DNA from: an uncultured Flavobacteriales bacterium
GTDB taxonomy: Bacteria > Bacteroidota > Bacteroidia > Flavobacteriales_D > CAJJDF01
Length of the DNA stretch: 64,000 nt
Reading direction: 5' to 3'
NCBI GenBank assembly: GCA_937129365.1
Contig: CAKZNB010000047.1
Span: 1 to 64,000, forward strand
Position 1 is the stretch's first letter. Every line of letters starts with the position of its first letter. A program made the translations under genes and the position numbers. The notes under the pieces were generated by a model. The model searched no databases and was not told where the DNA came from. It saw only the letters and a list, made by a program, of their open reading frames with translations. Shown here one piece after another: positions 43,266 through 52,324 of the stretch.

Positions 43266-44465
43266 ATGAAATTAAAGAATACGTCAAGGTTTATACTTAT
43301 ATATAGTTTGTGTGCAGGATTTAATCCATCGGTAGCACAAATTAAAACAAACACTTTTGGAAAAGGCATCGACTTTCTAGGAAAAGACTCTTCTTTCTTT
43401 ATGAATGCCGGAATTCGTTTTCAGCAATTGTACACGAATGATTGGGATGTTGTAAATGATGATTTAGGGAATATAACCAACCATTCTTCTAATTTTTTGC
43501 TTCGTAGAGCAAGGTTAAAATTTAAAGGATTTGCATTCAATCCTAAATTCCAATACAAAATAGAAATGGCACTTACTAATCGTGATATGAGTGGTGGTGA
43601 TTCTCCTGAATACAGCAATGCTTCTAGGCTTATGTTAGATGCAGTTGTGAAATGGAATTTTGCTGGTAATTTTTGGTTATGGGCTGGTCAAACAAAACTT
43701 CCTGGGAATAGAGAGCGTGTAATATCATCAGCAAATATGCAGATGGTAGACCGAAGTAGATTGAATAGCCGATTTAATATTGATCGTGATATGGGAATTC
43801 AATTAAGGCATAAATCAACTTATGGAAAACAATTTATTGTAGAACATAAATTGGCACTTTCTCAAGGGGAAGGTAGAAATATAACAAGTGGGAATATTGG
43901 TGGATACAATTATACGTATAGATTGGAACTACTTCCTTTTGGGAAATTTAAAGATTATAGTGCAGTAGATTTAAAAAGAGAACAAAAACCAAAATTAGGT
44001 TTTGGAATTGCTTATGATATTAATGAAAGAGCTGGAAGAAATAGAGGTCAGTTAGGTAGTTTTATAGAGGTTGATGCATCAAGGCTAAAAAATCTAAATA
44101 CTCTCTTTGCAGATTTTATGTTTAAATACAAAGGCTTCTCATTAATGGGAGAATATGCTCATAGAGAAGTTAGTGGAGGGGACAATCGAGTGTTTGATGA
44201 ATTTAATACTCTCGTATCAAGCTATTACACAGGGCAAGCTGTAAATTTACAGGCGGGTTTGTTACTAAAAAATAATTGGGAGCCTTCATTAAGATATACC
44301 TATATGTCGCCAGTTTCTTCTAATAAAGAAAATGAATATACCATTGGTTTATCAAAGTATGTGGTGGGTCACAAACTTAAATTTCAAGCTGATTTAAGTT
44401 ACCGAGATGTATTAAATAGAGATGATAAATTGTTTTACAGAATGCAAGTAGATTTGCATTTCTAA
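43266..44465 (+). CDS. Phosphate-selective porin-like outer-membrane protein (OprO/OprP family)
   Basis: The product is 399 residues. A signal peptide (LIYSLCAGFNPSVAQ) is followed by a beta-barrel with the family's start, FMNAGIRFQQLYTNDWDV...FLLRRARLKFKGFAFNPKFQYKIEM, then AGQTKLPGNRERVISSANMQMVDRS. The C-terminal strand ends in RMQVDLHF with a terminal Phe, as BAM substrates do. Family members take up phosphate or pyrophosphate. Its position divergent to a Na/Pi cotransporter supports a phosphate role. It probably carries phosphate across the outer membrane before the cotransporter moves it across the inner one. Confidence 0.88.
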   Translation: MKLKNTSRFILIYSLCAGFNPSVAQIKTNTFGKGIDFLGKDSSFFMNAGIRFQQLYTNDWDVVNDDLGNITNHSSNFLLRRARLKFKGFAFNPKFQYKIEMALTNRDMSGGDSPEYSNASRLMLDAVVKWNFAGNFWLWAGQTKLPGNRERVISSANMQMVDRSRLNSRFNIDRDMGIQLRHKSTYGKQFIVEHKLALSQGEGRNITSGNIGGYNYTYRLELLPFGKFKDYSAVDLKREQKPKLGFGIAYDINERAGRNRGQLGSFIEVDASRLKNLNTLFADFMFKYKGFSLMGEYAHREVSGGDNRVFDEFNTLVSSYYTGQAVNLQAGLLLKNNWEPSLRYTYMSPVSSNKENEYTIGLSKYVVGHKLKFQADLSYRDVLNRDDKLFYRMQVDLHF

Positions 44466-44487
44466 AAGAAAAAAATTAAACATTAAA

Positions 44488-44523
44488 AAAGGGTAGCAAG
44501 ATTAAATATCTCGCTACCCTTTT
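44488..44523. terminator. Rho-independent terminator between porin and beta-helix lipoprotein
   Basis: A 10-bp stem AAAGGGTAGC (44488-44497) against GCTACCCTTT (44513-44522) carries a 15-nt loop that can pair further (GAT with ATC). It sits between convergent stops and can serve both strands. Confidence 0.82.
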
Positions 44524-44543
44524 CAGGTTTTATATAAATAGTT

Positions 44544-45848
44544 TTACTTAGTCCACCCAGCAGTCCAGTCGTTACCAGTTTCAACAGCTCCTACAAAAGT
44601 ACCCGCAGAGAACCAAGAACCTAAGGTTGTTGGATCAGCAGCGTTTGTAGTTGAAGTTCCCACATATCCTGATAAAGTAATTACCGATGTAGAGTTTGTA
44701 GCATCTCCTGAGAATGTAGCACAATCTTTCCAATCTGAAGCGTTTGTGAATACATTTGAATTTTTCAATACCAATTCACTGGCAGTCATATTCGTAGTAG
44801 TTTGTGCATCAGAAACTCTTACTCCATACTTTGGAAAACCTGTTACAATTGCATTGTGAATTGTTCCTTTTGTTCCTTCTCTCAATCTCATTCCAGTGTT
44901 TGAAGCATCTCCGTCATCCACACCCACTAATGTTACGTTAGCAATTGTTGGGTTAGAGTATGGCATTAATGTGTTATCCGAACCATTGTTATCTGCTTCA
45001 ATTCCTCTATCTCCACCTCCAGCTTCTTGGTTTACCACCCAAAACTGTCCGTTTCCTCTCCATCCGTATGTCCAGTCAAATGAATCATCTTCGTTTCCTG
45101 TTGATACAGCATATTTTACTGACACTGTTCCTCCAAAAAATTCGATTCCGTCATCAGCTCCTCTGTATGCTTGGATGTATTCTACTGTTGTTCCGCTTCC
45201 TACTCCATTGAATGAAAACCCATTCAATTCATTGTCAGTTCCTAATAATTTTCCTGCGTACTCAACTCTTACATATTTAATTGTTCCCGAATTATCATTA
45301 TCGTTAGAACCTCCGTATTTTCCAGTTCCTCCTTCTCCTTCTGCTTCAGTTCCGTTATTTATTTGAGCTTTACCGTTTATGATAATTCCTCCCCAATCTC
45401 CAGGAGATGGTGCTCCAGTAATTGTTTTAATGGTTGTCATTACAATTGGGTCAGTTGCAGTTCCTACCGCATTAATTTTTCCTCCTCTTTGTATTGCTAA
45501 AAATGGAGTAGTTGCATCATCAGCTGCAAAAATTTCAGTTCCTGCTTGGATTGTTAATGTTGCTCCAGAAGCTATATTTACACCTCCACTTAACAACCAT
45601 TTTTTATCACTTGAAAAAGTGTAGTTTTCATCTATTGTTCCTACAACTCTTTGGTAAGAATTTCCTGAAATTGTTACTTGGGTAATTTTATAAGGAAAAG
45701 AAATACATGAGCCATCGTCTTCTACAGCATCAGGATTAAAGTTTTTTGCATTAGGATCGGTACATCCTTTTTCTTTTTTACATGAAGTAGCAGTCATCAT
45801 TCCTGCTGCCAACAACATCATTCCGAAATTTTTGAAATTTGTTTTCAT
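44544..45848 (-). CDS. Beta-helix-like lipoprotein with GCTDPNA calcium-type motif
   Basis: The product is 434 residues. The lipobox is MTATSC (Cys23). It is followed at once by GCTDPNAKNFNPDAVEDDGSC, a Cys-bounded Asp/Asn motif common in Bacteroidota surface proteins and probably calcium-binding. The rest is a repetitive right-handed beta-helix-like body (GATLTIQAGTEIFA, LAIQRGGKINAVGTATDPIV, DWGGIIINGKAQINN, DDGIEFFGGTVSVKYAV). No catalytic site is recognised. It lies directly downstream of, and in the same direction as, the TonB-dependent receptor, and may be its surface partner. Upstream are two pairs of TTAA cores 11 nt apart, including the 15-nt candidate operator. Confidence 0.8.
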   Translation of the reverse strand: MKTNFKNFGMMLLAAGMMTATSCKKEKGCTDPNAKNFNPDAVEDDGSCISFPYKITQVTISGNSYQRVVGTIDENYTFSSDKKWLLSGGVNIASGATLTIQAGTEIFAADDATTPFLAIQRGGKINAVGTATDPIVMTTIKTITGAPSPGDWGGIIINGKAQINNGTEAEGEGGTGKYGGSNDNDNSGTIKYVRVEYAGKLLGTDNELNGFSFNGVGSGTTVEYIQAYRGADDGIEFFGGTVSVKYAVSTGNEDDSFDWTYGWRGNGQFWVVNQEAGGGDRGIEADNNGSDNTLMPYSNPTIANVTLVGVDDGDASNTGMRLREGTKGTIHNAIVTGFPKYGVRVSDAQTTTNMTASELVLKNSNVFTNASDWKDCATFSGDATNSTSVITLSGYVGTSTTNAADPTTLGSWFSAGTFVGAVETGNDWTAGWTK

Positions 45849-45952
45849 CGTTTGTTTATTTTCTGTTTTTTATTTGATACAAAAAAAGAGGTTTAACCTT
45901 ACTTGAAGTTATCGGTGACGTTAAGTAATTTTTAAGAATAAAGGGAATCGCC

Positions 45953-45967
45953 TTAACATTAACTTAA
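45953..45967 (-). promoter_or_regulatory. Candidate Pho-type operator upstream of the beta-helix lipoprotein
   Basis: On the minus strand this reads TTAAGTTAATGTTAA, identical to 43159-43173. Another pair of TTAA cores 11 nt apart is at 45921 and 45932, between this site and the lipoprotein start at 45848. It partly overlaps the T-rich tail of the receptor gene terminator. Confidence 0.5.
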
Positions 45968-45968
45968 A

Positions 45969-46000
45969 AAGGCACCTAAAGCTTTCGCCCTAGATGCCTT
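45969..46000 (-). terminator. Rho-independent terminator of the TonB-dependent receptor gene
   Basis: The stem AAGGCAcCTA pairs with TAGaTGCCTT around a 12-nt loop, followed on the minus strand by TTTTTAAG. It lies 24 nt after the receptor stop, so the lipoprotein gene downstream needs its own promoter. Confidence 0.72.
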
Positions 46001-46023
46001 CTCAAAAAAGATTGTTTTAATTA

Positions 46024-48789
46024 TTAGAACTTATATCCAACACTTAATGAGCTAAAAACACCTCTTCTAGAAGAGTTAATAATAATTGGTTGATTTGGTG
46101 TTTCTTGTTCAAATCTAATGTCTTGATTCAATAAGTTTCTCACTTTTAAACCAAATGAAAAATGTTTTAATTCTAAACCTAAAACTAAGTTCAGTGAGTT
46201 AACTGGAAGTTCATACACATCTCCAAGTCCGTAGATTCCTACATTAAATATTCTTCTTCCAAATACATTGTAAGAAACACTTGCATTTACTTTAACATCT
46301 TCTTTTACAGTTCTTGAGTAAGCCAAATCAACATTCACCAAATAAGGAGATGCTCCTTGAAGTGCTCTTTCGCTATTAGTTTGGGCTAAGTTTGCATTAG
46401 GATCAAAAGTTACTTTAGAGTATAAATAAGTTGCATTAATTCCCACAGAAATAAATTTCAAGAATGAGGAATCAGATTTTGCTAAGAAAGAAAGTGACTT
46501 TGTGAATTCAAATTCAGCTCCAGTAACCATTGCACTCCCTGCATTTCTGAATGATTGAAGCTGGTTAGTTGCAACCTCCATTGTCTTTTCAATTGGGTTT
46601 ATCAAGTGCTTGTAGAAAACTCCAAGAGCAATAAACTCTCCTAATCTTGGGTATCTTTCATACCTCATGTCAAAATTGTAATTTTCTCCATTAACTAACT
46701 CAGGGTTACCAACTGTGGTTGCTCCTGCAAATACTTCAGTATATTGGAAAGGTGCTACTTCTTTAAATCCTGGCCTTGAGATTGTTTTGCTTGCAGAAAA
46801 CCTCACAATGTTCGTATCATTTGGTTGATACTTCACTATTAATGAAGGCAAAATATCAGTAGAAACAATTCTGTTTATTCTTTTAAAATCTGGCTGAGTT
46901 TGATCCAAATAAGAGATTTTTTGGTCACTTAATTCTACTCTTGCTCCTGCAATAATTTCAACCTTAGTAGTGATGTTGTAATCTAAAAATCCATATCCCG
47001 AATTGATGTTTTGTGTCGCCAAATAGGCACTAGCAGGATTCAATGCTTCTTGGATACTAAACTCTCCTCTTTCATGTGCTGAAGGATTAATATATGAATC
47101 GGGGTTCAATACATCCACAGAACTTGAAGATAGATTCATGTCATATACATATTGAGTAAAGTCAAAATCTCTGTTTTTTCTTTTCATCATTCCTCCAACT
47201 GTAAAAGCAAGTTTTGCTCCATCTTCTACATCGTCAGTATTGTATTTAAAAATATATTTTGCTTCAGCTTTGGCAGATAATTGTCTTTCGGTAAGGAATG
47301 AAAAGAATCTGTGGTTTTCAATTCTATCTGTTGCGTTAACCGTGTAATCTTCTGTGTTTTCTTTATCGTCATAAAAATAAACTAGTTGCCTTCTATCTGG
47401 CTCAGTGCTGTTTGCATTATTCAATGCAGTAGACCAAGTGATTCTAAGTTTATTGTCTTTCATCAAAAAGTGAGAACCAGAAATCTGGTTATTCATCAAA
47501 TTATTTTGCTTAAAAGTATATCTTCTTGCGTATACATTTCTTGCATAATCCCAGTGAGAACCATATACTTCCTTTACTTGGTCACTTGATGTATTTACGA
47601 ATAAAAAATTATACGAAATCAAGTTGTTTTCATCAATATCAAATCCAATATTTGCCAAAGCTGAGGTAGAAGTTGAAGTCGTGTAATCTTCAAAATCATA
47701 ATCAATCTGAATATCTTCTTGCTTATTGATTACTTTATATTTTCCGAAAGAGTATTGATTATTGTGTGAGTGATTCAAAGAAACTAAAAACCCTACTTTT
47801 GATTTTCTTTCGTTTTTTAAATCAAATACATTTCCTGCAAACAATCCAAAACTTGAATTTGGTAAGGTAGTTTTAAAAACAGGATTCAGGTTACTCGAGA
47901 ATAAAGATTGGCTTCCTTCTGTTGATCGGTATGCTTCTTCGTTTGCGATATTCTCTGGAATAGCTCTTGTTCCATCGTCAAATCCTAAGTAATCTAATCC
48001 TCCACCACTATATGTCATTCTTTGTCTACCAATTGATTGAGAATTAAATCCTGTTCCCAATGATATTTTGAAAACTTTTTCATCTGGGTATTCTTTTGTA
48101 GAAATATCCATTGCACCGCCAGAAAAATCTCCTTCAAGATTTGGCATAAAAGCCTTTTTCACAGTCATTGTCTTAATCACATTGGTTGGAAATAAATCCA
48201 AAGGAATTACTTTTTTATCTGGGTCTGGAGAAGCAATTGGCAATCCATTAAGGTATGCTGAATTGTATCTATCTCCCATTCCTCTCACATACACATTTCC
48301 TGAACCTACCACTGATAACCCCACCACTTTCTTTGCCGCATCATCTGCACTTGAAGCACCTGCTTCTTTCATTTTTTGTTCTCCTATTACTGCATCCAAT
48401 CCATCTGCGTTTTTTACTTCAGCAATATCCATTGTTTTAGTTCCGCTAACTGCTCTATCTACAATTGTAAAAGTTGTAATAGTTGTTGAAGATGACTCCA
48501 TTAATATTGGTAATTCAACATCTTTATCAATTACTTCTACAGTAATTTCTTGGCTATTGTAACCCATTGAAGTCAAAATCAATACATAAGTTCCTTTTGT
48601 TACCTCTAAGGAAAATTTTCCATCAAAATCAGTTGAAGCTCCTTTATCTGTGCCTTTTATTAATATATTTGTAAAAGGAATTGGCTCAGAAGTATTATCA
48701 ATTTTTTCGGTAACTGTTCCTGTTATTTTAAACTGTCCGAAGCTGATTGAGGAAATTAATGTAAGTGCTAAAAATAATGTTCTTTTCAT
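46024..48789 (-). CDS. TonB-dependent outer-membrane receptor with carboxypeptidase-like N-terminal domain
   Basis: The product is 921 residues. A signal peptide ends near SFGQ. A carboxypeptidase-regulatory-like domain follows (about 22-105: ITGTVTEKIDNTSEPIPFTNILIKGTDKGASTDFDGKFSL, with the domain's GYNSQEI strand). The plug domain (about 125-235: KKVVGLSVVGSGNVYVRGMGDRYNSAYLNGLPIAS) leads into a large barrel ending SLSVGYKF, with terminal Phe. It imports a ligand with TonB energy. The ligand is unknown; neighbours and the shared candidate operator suggest a phosphate-containing compound. It is divergent from the PhoB-like gene (140 nt). Confidence 0.93.
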   Translation of the reverse strand: MKRTLFLALTLISSISFGQFKITGTVTEKIDNTSEPIPFTNILIKGTDKGASTDFDGKFSLEVTKGTYVLILTSMGYNSQEITVEVIDKDVELPILMESSSTTITTFTIVDRAVSGTKTMDIAEVKNADGLDAVIGEQKMKEAGASSADDAAKKVVGLSVVGSGNVYVRGMGDRYNSAYLNGLPIASPDPDKKVIPLDLFPTNVIKTMTVKKAFMPNLEGDFSGGAMDISTKEYPDEKVFKISLGTGFNSQSIGRQRMTYSGGGLDYLGFDDGTRAIPENIANEEAYRSTEGSQSLFSSNLNPVFKTTLPNSSFGLFAGNVFDLKNERKSKVGFLVSLNHSHNNQYSFGKYKVINKQEDIQIDYDFEDYTTSTSTSALANIGFDIDENNLISYNFLFVNTSSDQVKEVYGSHWDYARNVYARRYTFKQNNLMNNQISGSHFLMKDNKLRITWSTALNNANSTEPDRRQLVYFYDDKENTEDYTVNATDRIENHRFFSFLTERQLSAKAEAKYIFKYNTDDVEDGAKLAFTVGGMMKRKNRDFDFTQYVYDMNLSSSSVDVLNPDSYINPSAHERGEFSIQEALNPASAYLATQNINSGYGFLDYNITTKVEIIAGARVELSDQKISYLDQTQPDFKRINRIVSTDILPSLIVKYQPNDTNIVRFSASKTISRPGFKEVAPFQYTEVFAGATTVGNPELVNGENYNFDMRYERYPRLGEFIALGVFYKHLINPIEKTMEVATNQLQSFRNAGSAMVTGAEFEFTKSLSFLAKSDSSFLKFISVGINATYLYSKVTFDPNANLAQTNSERALQGASPYLVNVDLAYSRTVKEDVKVNASVSYNVFGRRIFNVGIYGLGDVYELPVNSLNLVLGLELKHFSFGLKVRNLLNQDIRFEQETPNQPIIINSSRRGVFSSLSVGYKF

Positions 48790-48826
48790 TGCATTTTTTA
48801 TTTACTGCAAAGCACTTGGTTTAATA

Positions 48827-48841
48827 TTAACTCAATGTTAA
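48827..48841. promoter_or_regulatory. Candidate Pho-type operator between the receptor and the PhoB-like gene
   Basis: TTAACTCAATGTTAA matches the 15-nt site at 43159-43173 at 13 of 15 positions and again has TTAA cores 11 nt apart (48827 and 48838). It is 38 nt upstream of the receptor start. Confidence 0.48.
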
Positions 48842-48908
48842 CCCACCATTATGTTTATGTAGCTTTTTAATTTGAAGTGCCAAGAGAAAGAAAAAAACCT
48901 TTTATTTG

Positions 48909-48923
48909 TTAAACAATTTTTAA
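48909..48923. promoter_or_regulatory. Possible second Pho-type half-site pair before the PhoB-like gene
   Basis: TTAA at 48909 and 48920 are 11 nt apart, ending 6 nt before the regulator ATG. The intervening bases do not match the 15-nt site, so this is weaker. A site here would fit autoregulation. Confidence 0.3.
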
Positions 48924-48929
48924 ATAAAT

Positions 48930-49610
48930 ATGAAGTCAAGTAAGATTTTGTTGGTTGATGATGAAGAAGATATTTTAGACTTACTAGAATACAATTTATC
49001 AAAAGAAGGTTATACAGTAAAGACGGCACTAAATGGCAAACAAGCCATTGAGGTAGCAAATGAATTTCTGCCAGACCTTATTATCATGGATGTAATGATG
49101 CCAGAAATGGATGGTATTGAAGCATGTGGAGAAATAAGAAAAAATAAATTGTTGGCAAATACCATTATCACTTTCTTAACTGCTCGAGGAGAAGACTATT
49201 CTCAAATTGCAGGATATGACGCTGGTGCCGATGATTATATTACAAAACCCATTAAGCCAAAAGTGCTTTTTAGCAAAATAAAAGGATTGTTAAGACGAGC
49301 ATCTGTGGAAGCTGAACTTGTAGAAGAAACTGCTACCATGAGAATTGATAGAGAAAAATACATTGTAATTCAAAAAGGAGTTGAAATTTCCCTCCCGAAA
49401 AAAGAATTTGAATTATTAGCGCTATTGATGTCGCGTCCAAATAATGTGTTTACTCGTGAGAAAATATTTGCCTCGGTTTGGGGAGATGATATTGTGGTAG
49501 GGGATAGAACTATTGATGTTCACATCCGTAAACTTCGCGAAAAAATTGGCGATGAGTATATCAAAACTGTGAAGGGAGTTGGGTATAAATTTGTTGAGGT
49601 GGAGGATTAA
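48930..49610 (+). CDS. PhoB-like response regulator (OmpR/PhoB family)
   Basis: The product is 226 residues. The receiver domain has acidic D10-D11, phosphoacceptor D54 in IIMDVMMPEMDG and the lysine in YITKPIKP. The winged-helix Trans_reg_C domain spans about 130-223: KKEFELLALLMSRPNNVFTREKIFASVWGDD, RTIDVHIRKLREKIGDEYIKTVKGVGYKF. It resembles PhoB, and its neighbours are phosphate-type transporters. No PhoR-like kinase is adjacent in the window. It shares its 4-nt TTAA stop region with the convergent protease gene. Confidence 0.9.
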   Translation: MKSSKILLVDDEEDILDLLEYNLSKEGYTVKTALNGKQAIEVANEFLPDLIIMDVMMPEMDGIEACGEIRKNKLLANTIITFLTARGEDYSQIAGYDAGADDYITKPIKPKVLFSKIKGLLRRASVEAELVEETATMRIDREKYIVIQKGVEISLPKKEFELLALLMSRPNNVFTREKIFASVWGDDIVVGDRTIDVHIRKLREKIGDEYIKTVKGVGYKFVEVED

Positions 49611-50335
49611 ATTCTCTTCCTATTCCTCAAATACAAACTATACGCTAGTATCATAAAACTCAATATCAAAATGAGTGTCCCCCAAAAAGAATAAGTCATT
49701 CCAACTCGTTGAGCCATTCTTGCAGTATCCGAAAATCCAGGTTCGCCTCCCACATTAATTTCATTCATGTACAAATAGCCAATTTGTTTGTAGGTATCTA
49801 CACATGCCATCACTCCAATAATTTGCACTACAAACTGCTGTATCATTGGTTTTGCTTTTACAGAAATAAACAACAAAATTGCTCCTAAGGATAAAATAAC
49901 AATAACTCCCACTGGTGTTCTTACCCAAATGGCTACTGAAATAAGCATTGAAATAGACAAAATATAAAGAATGATTTTTGATTTTTTGAAGCTTTTACTC
50001 ATCAAAATAAGGATAGAACCCACCACCGGAGGACCAAATAACCCTGCAGCTGAAACTAATGCAAGAGCAATATTTTGATTAAAATAAAAATCGGAGTCAC
50101 GATAACTACTGTGAGCTACACCCGAGCCATTATTAAAAATTTCTAAGTATTTAAACTCTCCTCCAACAATCATTGACATAACGCCATGTCCCATTTCATG
50201 GAACCATGTTCCCATTATTGTAAAAGGGTACAAAATATAATATCCGTAATAGGTTCGCCAAATAAATACGACTATTACAGAGAATAGAATAAACCCCAGA
50301 AAAGAATAGTAATCAACTTTATACTTTTTTACCAT
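49607..50335 (-). CDS. M50-family membrane metalloprotease-like protein
   Basis: The product is 242 residues from the ATG at 50335. A GTG at 50410 would add 25 hydrophilic residues but leaves only 23 nt to the divergent rmlA. Several membrane helices are seen (LGFILFSVIVVFIW, IALALVSAAGLFGPPVVGSIL, IILYILSISMLISVAIW, LSLGAILLFISVKA, a C-terminal helix). The zinc motif HEMGH is in TWFHEMGHGVMSMIVGGEFK. It matches Peptidase_M50B-like proteins. Substrate unknown. Confidence 0.8.
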   Translation of the reverse strand: MVKKYKVDYYSFLGFILFSVIVVFIWRTYYGYYILYPFTIMGTWFHEMGHGVMSMIVGGEFKYLEIFNNGSGVAHSSYRDSDFYFNQNIALALVSAAGLFGPPVVGSILILMSKSFKKSKIILYILSISMLISVAIWVRTPVGVIVILSLGAILLFISVKAKPMIQQFVVQIIGVMACVDTYKQIGYLYMNEINVGGEPGFSDTARMAQRVGMTYSFWGTLILILSFMILAYSLYLRNRKRI

Positions 50336-50433
50336 GTTATCAAATTGTTTCCTAATATAGGAAAAAGCCTTTAGTTTGTAATTCCCTCTAATAAACCTTA
50401 TTTTCGTCACACACTAATTAAAAGTCCTACTTT

Positions 50434-51306
50434 ATGAAAGGAATTATTTTGGCAGGAGGTTCAGGAACCAGGTTGCATCCATTGACACTAGCTGTTAGTA
50501 AACAACTGATGCCAGTTTACAACAAACCAATGATTTATTATCCGTTGGCTACACTAATGAGTTCAGGAATAAGAGAAATTCTGATTATTTCTACTCCTCA
50601 AGATTTACCAAATTTTGAAAAACTATTGGGTGATGGTAGTCAAATAGGGTGTAAATTCACTTACAAAGTACAGGAAATACCTAATGGATTAGCTCAGGCT
50701 TTTGTTTTGGGTGAAGAATTTATAGGAAATGATAGTGTAGCTCTTATTTTGGGGGACAATATTTTTTATGGAGGAGGTCTTTCTGACAATTTGAAACAAC
50801 AAGTAGATCCTGATGGAGGAGTTGTATTTGCTTATCATGTTTCTGACCCTGAAAGATATGGGGTTGTGGAATTTGATGGAGATATGAATGCAAAGTCTAT
50901 TGAAGAAAAACCTACTAAGCCTAAATCTAATTATGCCGTTCCAGGATTGTATTTTTATGATAATTCAGTAGTGGAAATAGCCAAAAGAATAAAGCTAAGT
51001 CCTAGAGGAGAATATGAAATTACGGATGTAAATAATGAATATTTGAAACAAGGGAAATTAAGTGTTTCTATCCTTGATCGAGGAACAGCTTGGTTGGATA
51101 CTGGAACTTTTCATTCATTAATACAAGCAAGTCAGTTTGTGCAAGTTGTAGAAGAAAGACAAGGATTAAAAATTGGATGTATAGAAGCTGTGGCTTTTGC
51201 TAGAGGTTTTATTGATAAAGAACAACTTAGAAAAATTGCTGAACCTTTATTGAAAAGTGGATATGGAGATTATTTAATGACTTTAATACAAGAAGAAGAA
51301 ATTTAA
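50434..51306 (+). CDS. rmlA: Glucose-1-phosphate thymidylyltransferase
   Basis: RmlA makes dTDP-glucose, the first step to dTDP-rhamnose and other deoxysugars of surface glycans. The product is 290 residues. Motifs are [80 protein letters not shown] and the C-terminal [11 protein letters not shown]. It overlaps the next gene (polyprenyl synthase) by one base. The other rml genes are not in the window. Confidence 0.96.
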   Translation: MKGIILAGGSGTRLHPLTLAVSKQLMPVYNKPMIYYPLATLMSSGIREILIISTPQDLPNFEKLLGDGSQIGCKFTYKVQEIPNGLAQAFVLGEEFIGNDSVALILGDNIFYGGGLSDNLKQQVDPDGGVVFAYHVSDPERYGVVEFDGDMNAKSIEEKPTKPKSNYAVPGLYFYDNSVVEIAKRIKLSPRGEYEITDVNNEYLKQGKLSVSILDRGTAWLDTGTFHSLIQASQFVQVVEERQGLKIGCIEAVAFARGFIDKEQLRKIAEPLLKSGYGDYLMTLIQEEEI

Positions 51307-52253
51307 TGAAGGGAAAAGAATTAATTGAGGCTGAATTGGCCCAGTATTTAACTCAATTTGAGCATCATTCACTTTACGAACCCGTAAAATATTTATTAAA
51401 TATCGGTGGAAAAAGAATTCGCCCAATTATTTTATTGGATGCTGTTTCCATTTTTGAAGGAAACAAACAAGATGCTTTGCCACTTGCTTTGGCAGTGGAA
51501 GTGTTTCATAATTTCACTTTGATGCATGATGATATTATGGATAATTCTTCGCTTAGAAGAGGAAATCCAACAGTACATGAAAAATGGAATGTGAATAATG
51601 CCATTCTTTCTGGAGATGCCATGATGATTCAAGCTTATCAACTTATCGAAAAAATCCCAGTTAAGTTTCAACCTGCTATCTATAAAGCGTTTAATAAAAT
51701 GGCTTTGTGGCTTTGCGAAGGTCAGCAAGATGATATGGATTTTGAGGAAAGAGACCAAGTTTCTATCCCAGAATACATGGAAATGATTAAAAACAAAACT
51801 TCTGTACTAATTGGTTTTTGTTTTGAAGCTGGTGCAATTTTAGGCAATGCTTCTAAAGAAATTCAAGAAAAAATCCACCTTTTTGGAATCAATTTAGGTT
51901 TAGCATTTCAATTGCAAGATGATTATCTAGATTTATATCCAAAAAGTAAAAAAATGGGTAAAACTGTGGGTGGAGATTTATTAAATAAAAAGAAAGCTAT
52001 TCCTTATTTAATTGCCTTGAACGAAGCGGATGAAACTCAAAAATCGCAGATAGAACTACTTATTAATTCGCAGGATGAAAATAGAGTTGAAAAACTAACT
52101 GCTATTTTTGAAAAAATTGGTGTGAAAGAGAAAACAGAAGCAATGATTTCTGATTATTTTGAACTTTCGAGTAAGAGTTTATCAAGTATTAAAGGATATG
52201 ATTTAAGTCCTATACAAGATTTTGCCAAGAATTTAATGGCGAGAGAACAATAG
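51306..52253 (+). CDS. Trans-polyprenyl diphosphate synthase
   Basis: The product is 315 residues. The first Asp-rich motif is HDDIMDNSSLRRG (DDxxD) and the second QLQDDYLDLYP (DDxxD). The GGKRIRP region near the N-terminus binds isopentenyl diphosphate. It elongates isoprenoid diphosphates for quinones, undecaprenyl precursors or carotenoids. Chain length cannot be judged safely from the sequence. It is coupled to rmlA through a one-base stop/start overlap. Confidence 0.92.
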   Translation: MKGKELIEAELAQYLTQFEHHSLYEPVKYLLNIGGKRIRPIILLDAVSIFEGNKQDALPLALAVEVFHNFTLMHDDIMDNSSLRRGNPTVHEKWNVNNAILSGDAMMIQAYQLIEKIPVKFQPAIYKAFNKMALWLCEGQQDDMDFEERDQVSIPEYMEMIKNKTSVLIGFCFEAGAILGNASKEIQEKIHLFGINLGLAFQLQDDYLDLYPKSKKMGKTVGGDLLNKKKAIPYLIALNEADETQKSQIELLINSQDENRVEKLTAIFEKIGVKEKTEAMISDYFELSSKSLSSIKGYDLSPIQDFAKNLMAREQ

Positions 52254-52296
52254 TCTGAAATAGCCTATTTTATTAGCTATTCACTCTTTAAATCAA

Positions 52297-52304
52297 TATA
52301 TTTG
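52297..52304 (+). promoter_or_regulatory. -7 promoter element (TATATTTG) for mgtE
   Basis: TATATTTG matches TAnnTTTG and ends 20 nt before the mgtE ATG, the same spacing as at prs, lptE and ruvC. Confidence 0.42.
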
Positions 52305-52324
52305 CACTCCCAAAACCTCAGGAA

